The translations under genes and the position numbers were made by a program. From Anagrus nilaparvatae (Eukaryota; Arthropoda; Insecta; Hymenoptera; Mymaridae): DNA of 64,000 bases. The notes beneath the pieces are model-generated. The model did not search any database and was not told where the DNA came from. It worked only from the letters and a program-made list of their open reading frames with translations. Positions 48,352 through 59,718 of this stretch are shown piece by piece; positions within the stretch are counted from its first letter, which is position 1; each line of letters opens with the position of its first letter. The DNA is taken from the NCBI GenBank assembly GCA_022575985.1, contig JAKSXM010000272.1, positions 26,801,501 through 26,865,500 of the forward strand, given 5' to 3'.

Positions 48352-48580
48352 TATACATAAAACATATTTATTTCAAGCAAGTTTCAAAAAAAAATAATTT
48401 TCTCATAATTTATAATAATGAGTTAGGATTTTTAAGTTTTTAATAAGGCTTACATTAATAAATCAATTTTTTTTATGCTTTTCTAATAAGTAATTTATAA
48501 TTTTTAAAAATTTGAATTCAGTAAGTAAAAACTTTCTTTTGAAGAATAGAAGTTTTATTTTTATTTATAAAAACTCATTA

Positions 48581-50263
48581 TTAGTAAAATCCAAAGTTAT
48601 CGTTGTCAGAATCATAATCGTATAAAGGATAACCATTTTTGTAACCAAAAACATAATCATCAAAAAAATCTTCATCAGGAAAAAAGTTGTTTGAGAATGA
48701 GAAATCAGAATCATAATCATCTCCATAGTAGGCATCAGGTTCATAAATAACTTTTAAAACATGCTGACTATCTTGACGATTACTTTTTGCCTTAATTTCT
48801 TCAATTACTTCCTCAGATACATTATCGCAATAAGAAACATTAATTTTTGTTAAATTTGGCAATTTTTTTACTAATTCTTTGAACTGTTTATTTGTTATCT
48901 TCGTAGAAGCAACATCTAAATTTATTAACATAGGGAGGGTATATAAGCTCTTCAAACCAATACCCGTAAAATGGCACACAGAAATATCAAGACTTTTTAA
49001 ATTCTTACATTTACTTAAGGCTATCAATATTTTATCTATATTATTTTTATCATCACTAATCTTAAAAGATTCAAGACTTTCTAACTCACCAAAATACCCT
49101 TCTCCAGATGCTGTTAATAAATTATTTTTAACTGCGCATAAGTGTAAATCTTTCAAATTTTTGCATTCTGTTAATTCTTTTAAAAATTTATCAGTTATAG
49201 CTAAATCTGACAAGTGAAGTACTTTTAAATTTTGAAAGTTATGAAAGGAGTAATTTTTGACATTTTCACCTGAATCTAACTCTAAAAACTCTAAATGATC
49301 TTTGAATACACAATCTAAAAATTTTTCATCAACTTTTACTTGTATTTGTAGTTTTAGTTTTTTCAAGTACTTTTGCTTTAATAGCAGATCCATAAGATCA
49401 TTGACTTCATCAAATTCTAATTTTGTACACCAAATTAGTTCAGTAATACTCTTGCAATTACTTTTATTTAAAGCTTCAATTGGGTTCATTACTGCTTCAT
49501 TTTGCATCGCGCTTGAATCTACATTAATTTTATCTTCTTCAAATTCAATTAATGATGTTGCTAATTTTTCTACATTTTTTAATCCTGCTAGAAATTCAAC
49601 AAAACAATTTTTGGAAGCAAATTTACAGGAACTTGCAACGAATTCTTCAATGTTATTTGGTTGCAATTTTAACAAACATTTTCCACTTATTGTTAGCTTG
49701 AAATCATATAATGATATTGAACGAAGATTAACATTGTTTTCAAATAATTTTTCAACAACATCCTCATTAAATTTTGATTCCTTTTTATCTTCCTCAAAAT
49801 CATCATCATCAAAGTCATCATCATCATCAGATTCAAGTTCGTCTAAATCAATATCATCAAAATTTAGATCAAAATCGAAACCAAAACTATTTCGTTCTCG
49901 TAATTCAAGACGCATAATGTTTTTGCAGTTGTTTGCTGCTTCTTTAAGTATCCATGTAGTACCATCTCCAATCTTTGAACCTTTAATTTTTAAAGAATTA
50001 ACATAACTCCCACATGTTTTAATAAAAGTAATAAGAAAAGGTAACGCTTCTGTTTTTTCATTTATTTCATTCAACAATTGATCAGTTATATGTAAATTTT
50101 TTGCTAAGAAAAATGCCCATCTTGTACATACAAAGGAAGCTTCCAATTTTTCTGCTTCAGTTAAATTTTTAAAGATTTCTAGTAAACAGTCGTCATTTAA
50201 GCGATCAATATAAATTTCTTCTTTAATAGTTGAAGCATTTTTAGTTTCTTGATTTGATGTCAT
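48581..50263 (-). CDS. F-box/leucine-rich-repeat protein 4
   Basis: The protein has 560 residues. The F-box lies at about 20-58 (IDRLNDDCLLEIFKNLTEAE, then VCTRWAFFLAKNL). An aspartate/glutamate-rich loop of about 30 residues lies near 130-165. LRRs run from about 220 to 500 (LKKLKLQIQ, LKVLHLSDL, LKDLHLCAV, LKSLDISVC, LINLDVAST). The tail is acidic and aromatic, rich in D, Y, F and G. It is the closest paralogue of F-box gene 3 but with an expanded internal acidic loop. A 75-base 5'UTR intron (50272-50346) is predicted. After splicing, a four-codon upstream frame would end overlapping the main start as ATGA. Presumed SCF adaptor; substrate unknown. Confidence 0.87.
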   Translation of the reverse strand: MTSNQETKNASTIKEEIYIDRLNDDCLLEIFKNLTEAEKLEASFVCTRWAFFLAKNLHITDQLLNEINEKTEALPFLITFIKTCGSYVNSLKIKGSKIGDGTTWILKEAANNCKNIMRLELRERNSFGFDFDLNFDDIDLDELESDDDDDFDDDDFEEDKKESKFNEDVVEKLFENNVNLRSISLYDFKLTISGKCLLKLQPNNIEEFVASSCKFASKNCFVEFLAGLKNVEKLATSLIEFEEDKINVDSSAMQNEAVMNPIEALNKSNCKSITELIWCTKLEFDEVNDLMDLLLKQKYLKKLKLQIQVKVDEKFLDCVFKDHLEFLELDSGENVKNYSFHNFQNLKVLHLSDLAITDKFLKELTECKNLKDLHLCAVKNNLLTASGEGYFGELESLESFKISDDKNNIDKILIALSKCKNLKSLDISVCHFTGIGLKSLYTLPMLINLDVASTKITNKQFKELVKKLPNLTKINVSYCDNVSEEVIEEIKAKSNRQDSQHVLKVIYEPDAYYGDDYDSDFSFSNNFFPDEDFFDDYVFGYKNGYPLYDYDSDNDNFGFY

Positions 50264-50271
50264 TTTGGAAC

Positions 50272-50346
50272 CTGTATAAATTTTTCATTTTTCAAAATAA
50301 AGAATAAAAACTTCTAGAAAAAACATGAAAAAAATTTAGAACTCAC
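50272..50346 (-). other. Putative 5'UTR intron of F-box gene 4 (75 bases)
   Basis: Donor TTTATG|GTGAGT and acceptor TTATACAG|GTTCC on the minus strand, with the exon before the donor containing ATCATTAAATAAG. The acceptor and leader match F-box gene 3. Confidence 0.55.
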
Positions 50347-50649
50347 CATAAAAACTTATTTAATGATTTCAAAATCATATAGCAGCTCTGAGAATTTTTT
50401 TTAATTTATCTAATTGAATATTTACAAAGATATTAAATAAAAATGACAAATTTTGAGAAAAAAAATTCACAAAAACATAACTTTAACTTTTTTTGCAATC
50501 ATATGGAACTCGGCCATTGACTCGGCTCGGAGCAAAACAAAATAGTTTTGATGGTAAAACAGATATTTTCTTTATCATAATTTGGCGGTTTATTCGAATT
50601 TAGTATTTTCTTATATCAAAAGTGCATGTAACTTTTATCAAAAAAGGGT

Positions 50650-50692
50650 ACAAGGTGCTTACAACAAAAAAAGTACTGTAAGCACCTCGTAA
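50650..50692. repeat. Small hairpin, 15-bp stem
   Basis: TACAAGGTGCTTACA and, after 13 bases, TGTAAGCACCTCGTA pair with one mismatch. It is too short for a typical animal microRNA precursor. Confidence 0.5.
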
Positions 50693-52316
50693 ATAGTAAA
50701 AAAAGAAAATATGGAGCAATTAAAAAATAATGAATGAAAAACAAGTAAAACTTCTTTAATAAAAATACTTTATTACTGCAAAAAATATAGTTGTAATACA
50801 GAGAGAAAAAACTGATAGTGATTCCTGAACAAAAAAGCTGTAAATTTTAAATTTACTTAGAATAAACATTTTTTTGCATGGTCAGAACATGAATATTCTA
50901 AGAGTAGTCAGAAATTTAATATATTTTTATAAAAAACATTTTTTTTTTTAATTTTAGTTTTCTTTTTTAAATGTATCTTTTTTAATTATATAAGTAAGGA
51001 ACGGTCTGAAATAATTGTGAATGTGTAATTTATGTAAGTGCAGATTAATATTAAAGAAAATTTGAACCCTTTAAATTCCTCATTATGAAAATCAATCGAA
51101 ATTAATTTTAATTCATTTTTTTTTACAAGAGATCCAGTAATAACATATTTCTGGAATCTGGAACAAAAATGATCAAAAATTAAAAAAACAAATTGTTTTT
51201 CTTAAAAAAATGTAAGGAACCTATATTTTCACAAATAAATTGTATTATCTGATACTAATTATTTATTTTTACTCATGTTTTTATGTAATTTGGCAGTGAG
51301 AAATGTAACAAGAAATTAATTTTTTATAACTAGATAGCTCATAAAATATACTGCAAACTAGATTGAAGTATTTTTTAAAATAAATTCTGCTTCAAAATGA
51401 AATTAAGAGAAAGCTTTAGATCTAAAAAATTCTTACACAAAGAGTTTTAAAAAAGTTTATAAAAAATATAAAAAAAATACAATTTTTGAAATTTAAATTC
51501 GTTTTTTACCTAAAAAATGAATCTCAAATGCATTTTTATCCTCATAAAACGAATTCCATAAAAAATATGAAAGCCTATAATACAAGATAAATCCTTAAAG
51601 CTTTTATATTAATGAACCTTGATTTTGATGACGTACCTTCGTACATATAAAAGCAGGGTTAATTAAGCTTGAAGTACTTGATAAGAGCTATATATACCAG
51701 TCTTATATATATATTTAAAACAATACCCAGTAAAAAATTAAAAATTTTTTTTTTAATTTACTTACACACTTTTGTGTATAAAATAATTCAATAATCAATA
51801 AATTTTTTTTTTATTTTATTTGATTTTATTTAAAAATTTGGTCTATTTTTAAATATTTAATTTAATAATTATATTAATAAAAGTTTTAATTTTTAATTGA
51901 TTTTTTATTTTTTTTGACCTACAGTAGTGAAATAATATTTGGATTTATGTTTTGTTTTTGTTTTAAAAACTTTTTTCTGTTAGGTATAACTCAACATTTT
52001 TTTAATTCAACTTTTGTAAAAAAAACTTTGAAATTTTTATAAAATAAATAATATTAATTGATTTATCAATATAAAAAAATAAATCAATAAAATTTCCATT
52101 AAAAAATATAATTTTAAATAAAACTAAAAAGACAAAACTTTATTTTAAAGAAACTTAAGAAAAACAGAAAATCGAAGAAAAATTTTTATATATTTTTCAT
52201 GAAGTTCACAGGTGAAAATAAAGAAAGAAAAAAAAATTTTCCTGCGCGGCCTAGTCTTTATGTAGTTTCGACGCAGCGCATAGCCGGTTTCGTACCTTTT
52301 GCGCTTGAACCGAGTT

Positions 52317-52353
52317 TATAAAAGCCCCCGCCTTAGATTCTGACCTGTCAGTT
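52317..52353 (+). promoter_or_regulatory. TATA box plus initiator, likely core promoter
   Basis: TATAAAAG (52317-52324) is followed by an arthropod initiator TCAGTT (52348-52353). The initiator A lies 33 bases after the first T, the usual distance. The surrounding 100 bases are unusually GC-rich. An AATAAA at about 52389 lies only 40 bases downstream of the initiator. That combination could also be the U3-R region of a solo LTR. No gene downstream is recognised. Confidence 0.45.
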
Positions 52354-53339
52354 TACTTGTAAAACTCCGCGAGTTTTCTAATACAGAAAATAAACGTGTG
52401 CTATCTTTTTTTAAAGTGAATTTTATTAATTAGTGAATTTTAAAAGTGAGTGATTTTTTATTTCACGATTTTTCATTTTAAACACTTTTTTTTAAGGTCA
52501 GTAAATTTACTTTTTATTTTGTACTTTTTTTACCTGTGCTTTTTTATTTCTTACCTATCAATAAAAAAATTTTTTAATCTATTGAATATCGATTACATTT
52601 TTTTGATATTTTATTATTTTTTAACGAGCTTTATGATTCTTGAATTTCAAAATTTACGATATCAAATAATTGACCGATTTAAAAAAAAGCTCAATTTTTT
52701 TCAAATTTCAAATAAAAATAAAATCTTATTTATTTTTTATGTAATTTAATTGACAAGATTTCTAAAAAGCAATATTAAAGTAAATAATAATAAAAAAAAA
52801 GGTATTAAAAAAAATAAAAGTAGTGTGAATCCTTTCAAGATACTACAACAACAACAATAAACCGATAATATAAAAATGCTCGTTGTACGTTTAGAAAAAA
52901 AAAACGCACTCTTTCAATATCTAAAAAAAAAAGTCGATTTTTTCTTTTTTATAACAAGTTTGTATTTTATAAGAATGTCGATGATACTTAAGGGGTTTTG
53001 TATGTGCTATAAAGTTTATGTGTGTGTGTGTGTAAGGCAAGTTTTTATTATTTTCTTGACACTTTATATAAAAAAATAAAATTTTTAAACTTTATACTGC
53101 TGGTGTATCGAATACAAAAACGAGTATATAAAAATTGGTTTTTTTATGGAAAGACGTTAAATGTCAGAAGTATAATGTAAAAAGTTAATGTTTTATGTCA
53201 TTTTTTGACTTTATAAAGGGAATTTTACTGTTTTAATATTGTTTTTGAATTATGTCAAAATTTGACAGTTTTTAAAGAAATTTTTATATTTAAAATTTAG
53301 GCTTTTATCATTTTTTTCAATTTCTGCACGTGAATTTAG

Positions 53340-53930
53340 TCCAGTTGCCGAGAGCGGGAATTCGTCTACGGTAGCCGAAAATCCGCCTATAATGGCCGAA
53401 ATAAATTTGCTATTGCTAAGCCGAAGAATTCTCAGTATACGAATTATTTTTTAAGTTTACTTTGGCTTTTATTTACACTAAATTTTTTACCGCTTAACGA
53501 AAACGGAAATATTTTTTTGGAATTGTTTGTAAGCGGGAATCCGCCTGCAACAAATAGAAAAATTTCAGTATAAAATTTTTGTTAGGCACCCTTCAAATTC
53601 TGCAGCAGAACGTTGTCATAAGTTTCCAGCAATCTTTTTTTAGGATATAAACCAACCTTAATTAAAACTACTTAAACATATTTAGTAGAAAAACATAATT
53701 TTATAAAGCTCTAAATTTGAAGGCGGTTTTGAGTGCCGCGGTAGTTGGTTTCCGCTTGTGGCAAGTAAATTTTTTTTCCGTTTAAAAAATAACAAATTAT
53801 TCACAAACTGTTTGAATCAGCGTACCGACATAAGACTGAACAAATATTTAGCTTTTTAAAGTTTTTAAATAATTGGTAATAATTTAAGCGAAAATAAATC
53901 CCCTTGCCACAAGCAAAATTCACCTTTATT
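53340..53930. repeat. Decayed sequence related to the CCGCTTGCGGCAAGCGG family
   Basis: Phrases such as GAGCGGGAATTCG, AAGCGGGAATCCGCC, TTTCCGCTTGTGGCAAG and CCCTTGCCACAAGC are scattered here and resemble the units of the foldback element at 20620-21011. Confidence 0.35.
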
Positions 53931-56678
53931 TTAAAATATTAAGTTTAATTTAGCTTAAATATTTTATAATTTTTTAAGTAATACAATTATCCATAGGTAA
54001 TAAAAAATTCATTGCATCATAATCTTATAATCAGATTATCAAATTATTCGTAAATTCGAATTAAAATGGAATTGAATAAATTTAATAACTTTAATCTATT
54101 TAGCCAATAAAAAACAAAAATTTGTAATAATTTGAAATTTTTTTCTCGAGTTTCGTTATCAGATTTCGAAATTATTAAAAATTCTGTAAAAGTATGTGAA
54201 TTTTATTTTGAAGTTTTGCATGCAACTAATATTTATATAATTTAGTAGCCAAAAATTTATACGAATTTTATAAAAAATGATAGGATTAAAATAATCAAAT
54301 GCTAAAAATGAAATTAATAGGGACGAACTTATGAACACCTCAACGCATAAGGCTAAATTTACTATTGATATTTTTGAACCGATTTAAACATAATTTTTAA
54401 TCAAGAATATTTTTTTGAACCCCTGAATTGTTTCAATAAATTTTTTGCAATATGACTAAGATTTCACTATTGGCAAATTTCACCTTATTATTTTCAGTTG
54501 TCTGAACACCACACACACACAAACTCTAGTAAAATCAACGAACCTCAACAAAATCGTAAATTTACACACAAAAAAAATGAGATTTTATAGTACCTATTGT
54601 AAAAAAATTTTATTAGTAAATTTGACCATAAAAACTTGATAAAATAACCTAAACCATAATTTTAGTTATGGGTACTAGTTTTTTGTTTCCTTGCACGAAT
54701 ACAAAGAGATTTTAGTACCTGTATTAAAAAAAAAATACAAAAAAAAACAGATAAAACATCATTTTTCATAAAGATGATTGCATAAAAATAAACACAAAAT
54801 TTAACGTTTTCCTTCTTTTATGCAAAAAAAAGAATCACCATTCACAAAGAATATAAAAATAAAAATTCAAACAAGGTAAAATAACGTTTATTTTTTTTCT
54901 TACACTTTATATATTTACATAATAATTATTTTTTCAAAAAAAAATAAAACAGTACCTATAAAAAAAAAATTTTTTCATAATATGCAGATTTAAAAAAAAG
55001 AACACTATAAGTGAATAATTAAACAAAAACTGCAAATCATTGAAATGAAAATAATTTTAAATATTTATAATCTTACATTAAAACTTGTTACAGATTAAAA
55101 AGATAAATAATAAAAAAAAAATGATTAGTATTAATTTTTTTAAAAATAAATTATAATTACATATTTGCAAAAAAGTCTCATTATTTATAAGTTTTGCATC
55201 AGTAAACGTGTCAATGGCATTGGCAATTGTATATTTTATAATTATATAAATTTTTTTTTTTTTTATTATTATTCTAATTATCTAAATATCATAATAAAAT
55301 ATATATTTTTTTATATATTTGACTGGTAACTAAATATGAATGAAGTTTCAGATTTAGATTTGGAATTTTGTTTCTGTTTAAGAGATTTCAGCATTTTTTC
55401 GAATTTTCAATTTTCTGATGCTTTTGAATTCTTACTTGCTACACAGAGTTCTTTGTTTTTCATAAAATTATATAATTTTAATTCGCTAGGCCACTTTTAT
55501 GTCAATATAATTTACTCAAAATTTTTTTAGCAGATTCTCAATAAGAGTCTAAACGTTATTTTCAGAAACTAAACAATTTTTTGATCCTATTTTATTGATA
55601 AAAACAAAAATTTTCAAAAACACGTGCCAGTCTAATATACCTGCATATAAATGCAATATTTAATTGAAAAAAAAGGCAATTTATATACATTAATGCATGT
55701 AAATAATCATTATTTTTTATTATTAACATGAATGAAAGAAAAATAAAAAAAATTTTATAGATTTTTTTAATAAATGCATTATTTACATTAATTCCTTTTT
55801 ATTTTTGCATTGTTTAAATAAAATAGGATAGACTAGGTCAAGTTAATGTACTTTTTTGTACCTTAACTTTTCTTTTTATTTTTCAAACTTTGTCTACTCT
55901 AACTTTTTTTAAGCATCTCAAGTATGTAAAGGAATTTTAAGAAAAAAAATTATAAGGGTGTAAAAAAAAAGTACTTTGATGTTTTTAAGAGACAAATGTC
56001 CCTAAAATGATATATTTAAGTTTGATAGTGGTGGTAAATGTCATTTTTTTATTGTATTTGTTTTGTCACGTTTTGTTTTATTAAAAAGTGATTTTTATGG
56101 TTTTTTCAAATTATTTTAAAAAAATCATTTTTTTCCTAGATTTAATAGAGTGATTCTTAGTGAATTCAGCAAAAGGTTCCAGGTCGGGTCGCTGAAACCG
56201 GCTAAAAACTTTTTTTTGCCAATTACCTATCCAAAATGGACTATGTCCCCAAATTTTAGCCCTTAATATTGAAAACTAAGCCCAGGGCGAATTTTTGAAA
56301 AAAAAAGACGTTTTCATCTTTCCTCAGCCACCCATTCTTCTTTTATGTGCCATTCCTTCTGGAAATCATTAAAAATAATGAAAAAAGAGGTACTATAGTA
56401 AAATTTCCTCAGGAATCCAGTCATGCACTTAGTTTTTGAAAATTCCTACACGGGGAGCCAGAAAATCGATAAATTCACAGGGTATATTACGGAAACTACA
56501 GAAAAATTGTATATCCGAATTTTTTATTCAGCTTCTCAGGAAAAGCGTGTTTTTATATATATTTTCGGATGCCATATCAACCTAGATGCGATCGAACTTC
56601 CTAGACCCTAAAATAACCGAAAAATCGTGAATTTTCCTCAATTTTTCTCATTTTTTATCAGTTTTTTTGAATTTTTCC

Positions 56679-57197
56679 GCTCTAAATGACTCCGAACGAT
56701 TTAAACAAGGTAAGATTCGGATTACCAGAGAAATTTCATATATTTTCTTTATTTAAATCCTTTTTAGGCTTCGATGTAAACGAGCTCACACCAAATGCCT
56801 TAAATACAAAATTTTGATTTTTATCGTTTTTTAGCAGTTTTTTTGAATTTTCCCGCTCTAAATGACTCCGAACGATTTAAACAAAGTGAGATTCGGATTC
56901 CCAGGGAAATTTTACATATTTTCTTTATTTAAATCATTTTTAGGCTTCGATGTAAACGAGCTCACACCAAATGCTTTAAATACAAAATTTTGATTTTTAT
57001 CGTTTTTTAGCAGTTTTCTTGAATTTTCCCGCTCTAAATAACTCCGAACGATTTAAACAAGGTGAGATTCGGATTCCCAGGGAAATTTTACATATTTTCT
57101 TTATTTAAATCATTTTTAGGCTTTGATGTAAACGAGCTCACACCAAATGCCTTAAATACAAAATTTTGATTTTTATCGTTTTTTAGCAGTTTTGTGT
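56679..57197 (+). repeat. 176-bp tandem repeat in the left TIR
   Basis: Three units start at 56679, 56855 and 57031, each with GAACGATTTAAACAA, GATTCGGATT, CGATGTAAACGAGCTCACAC and GATTTTTATCGTTTTTTAGC. The mirror array in the right arm lies between about 58697 and 60300, interrupted by the nested element. Confidence 0.8.
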
Positions 57198-57422
57198 GTA
57201 CTTTATCTGTTTAAGGTTCCTAATAAGATTTATTATATCGTATATAATAACAACTTAATAAATATTATATTATTAAAGATGTAAATTACTAATAATCTTA
57301 TTTCCGAAAAAAATTTTAAATAATTTAAATTTAGCGCTAAAAATAATAAACATTGTATATAAAAAATTTAAAGCTATGTGGCGTGGCAATCGTCAATGTT
57401 TACAAGATTTATTATTAAATAA

Positions 57423-58316
57423 ATGAGTTACATTAAAAACATTTTTATTGTATTCATATTATTCATTAAAACAATAAGCTACGTAAATTGTAAACATGAC
57501 CTAGTAGCAGTTCAGGTTTTTCAAAAATATATTGTAAGGTACATAAAAGAAAATATGCCTCAAATTAAGAAAATTGAGTATGTTAGCGATGGTTGTCCTG
57601 GACAATACAAAAATTGTTCCACCCTATACAATTTATGTCAACATAAAAAGAATTTTGGTATTGATGCTAAGTGGATATTTTTTGCAACTTCTCACGGTAA
57701 ATCAACTTGTGATATCATTGGAGGTACGATAAAAAGAGATACAAGCAAAGAAAGTTTACGTCGTGAATTTGATAATCAAATAATGAATGTAAGCCGCATT
57801 CATGAATTTTGTGAACATCATTTACCTACAATAAAAACAATAATAATAAGCAGAGAGTAGTTAAGCCTGGAACGTGACACAACATCATCAATGGCGCATA
57901 CCATTCCAGGAACACGAAATTATCACGACTTTACTCCATTATCAAATACAATAATTGGCTGTAAATATTAAAGTTCAGATGAAAGTTATTCCTTAAGATT
58001 TAATTTGTTGAAAAAAATAGCTTATAAATGGTCAGCAAATACTTATGTCTCTTTCGTAATCTCAAAAACTTGGGCGGTAGGTTTTATTACAGACATAATT
58101 GAAGATGAATTAATAGCTAAAATATCTGTATTACAAAGTTTTTCAAAAAATATCTACAAATGGCCTGATACTGAGACCCGTGTTAAAGTAGGCTTTAATG
58201 AAATTTTATACAATGTATCGGCTACAAATGAAGATGATAAAATAAAAATAAAATTAGGGCATACTCATTCCAAATACACTCAATATCTAAAGAATTTGGA
58301 TTCTATTTGTGAATAA
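57423..58316 (+). pseudogene. Transposase-like gene remnant (SDG-QYKN / SHGK-CD family)
   Basis: One reading frame is interrupted by TAG at 57858-57860 and TAA at 57969-57971, and is otherwise open to 58316. The motifs SDGCPGQYKN and WIFFATSHGKSTCDIIGGT with KR shortly after are hallmarks of a family of uncharacterised, transposon-borne proteins seen in many animals. The Asp in SDG and the Asp in CD are candidate catalytic acids of an RNase-H-like transposase, which is inference. The C-terminal part (KTWAVGFI, TRVKVGF) continues the same protein. The first 25 residues form a hydrophobic stretch that looks like readthrough from non-coding sequence, so the true 5' part of the gene is probably missing. 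It sits in the middle of the long-TIR element, as expected for its own transposase. Confidence 0.7.
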
Positions 58317-58839
58317 ATTATCTAAATTATAAAAATATTTTCTGAGTACATTATTGTAAGCTAAATATTATATAAATATCAATAAAAATTTTTTTAATAG
58401 AATAATTTTCTCTTTATTAAAAAACTCATTCTTTTAAAGATTATTAAAATATGTAATTCATTAATTATTATTTAAAAAATTTTTTTTCTCTAAAGAATAG
58501 CTATATTTTATAGAATGTAACTCCGAATTCTACCTAGTGACCAATATAGAGCTAAAAAATAATTTAAATTTATAGAATTTTCTATGAACTCTTTTACACT
58601 AAAGCCAAAAAATTATTAAAGTATAGAAAAAGTTTAAAATTTTACTGGAAACCCGAATTTGACATTAATTAAATCATACAGGGTCATGCAGTACGGCAAA
58701 ATTCCAAAATACTGCTAAAAAACGATAAAAATCAAAATTTTGTATTTAAGGCATTTGGTGTGAGCTCGTTTACATCAAAGCCTAAAAATTATTTAAATTA
58801 AGAAAATATGTAAAATTTCCCTGGGAATCTGAATCTCAC

Positions 58840-59718
58840 CCCGATCAGGAATCGAAACACGGCGTTAGCGAGTACCTTTATAGTTTAGCCATGTTAACTA
58901 CCTAGTTTCTCGCATGGTAACGTGGCGCGATATTAGCTAGGCCCTACCTTGGCGAAAGCGAGTTGCAAGAAAATTTACCCCCACTTTTTCTTCAACGTGC
59001 AAATACAAACAATGTTTGAGTTATAACAGGTTATAAACTGTGTATTAAACACTTATATTATTTAATTAATAAAATGTTTTGCATTTAATAATAAAATATT
59101 AAGTTTTAAAAATTGATAAATGAAATTTTAAATATTAAAATATAAATTTATATCCATTAAAAAATTTTAAAAAGGCGAGAAAAGATAATTGTAATTTACT
59201 TTGAATAATTTTTTCTATACTATTTCTCCTAAAATAATAAAAAGATTTTCTTTTTAAAATATTTACTTCTTAATTTTTTAGATAATATATGATACTGAAA
59301 AACGATTACATACTAAACTATTTTATAGTAAAAATCTATAATAATAAATTGATTTTTAGAAACCAGAAAGTTATATAGTTTTCAGTAAATGGTTAAATAT
59401 AAATAAAAAATCGTATTGTAAATATTAATATATTAATTGTACTGTGTAAATATTAATAAAAATATTCAATAAATTATTTTAACTTTATGATAATAACATA
59501 AGCTCTTTGTAATAACAGTGTAAAATTATTAGTAGCAGACGAAATAAAAAAAAAATAATAATTCTGGCGCGTGCGCTGTAACCTAAACGAGGCAAACTCG
59601 GTAGAATCTAGCTAACGCCGCGCCACGTTCCTATATTGGTTCCGCGCTTAAACCACGCTTTATACTATAAAGGCACTCGCTTACTAGCGATGCAAGCCGC
59701 GCTAGATTTCCGATCGGG
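58840..59718 (+). mobile_element. 879-bp TIR transposon nested in the larger element
   Basis: The ends CCCGATCAGGAATC and, inverted, CCCGATCGGAAATC match at 12 of 14 bases. The similarity resumes further in (GCGAGTACCTTTATAG and GCGAGTGCCTTTATAG inverted). The host sequence CTCACCTTGTT is split after CTCAC, giving AC on both sides (58838-58839 and 59719-59720), so a 2-bp target duplication is likely. GC-rich ends enclose an AT-rich non-coding middle. A partial second copy lies at 28186-28722. Confidence 0.8.

Larger units (their letters stand above)
50347..56147. other. AT-rich intergenic DNA
   Basis: No gene is recognised. It contains a short hairpin at 50650-50692, a promoter-like site at 52317-52353 and a run of decayed CCGCTTG/CAAGCGG-type phrases at 53340-53930. 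CA-rich and poly-A tracts also occur. Open frames here consist of F/I/K/N/L-rich noise. Confidence 0.55.

Noticed and set aside
56423..56611. 62-codon frame found almost identically at 60347-60535 on the other strand
   Set aside because: It lies in the terminal inverted repeats of the 56148-60810 transposon, so the duplication reflects the TIRs and not a gene pair. No domain is seen, although a TIR-encoded peptide cannot be fully excluded.
56679..57197. CRISPR-like regular repeats
   Set aside because: The units are 176 bp, contiguous without spacers, mirrored in both arms of a eukaryotic transposon, and have no cas genes.
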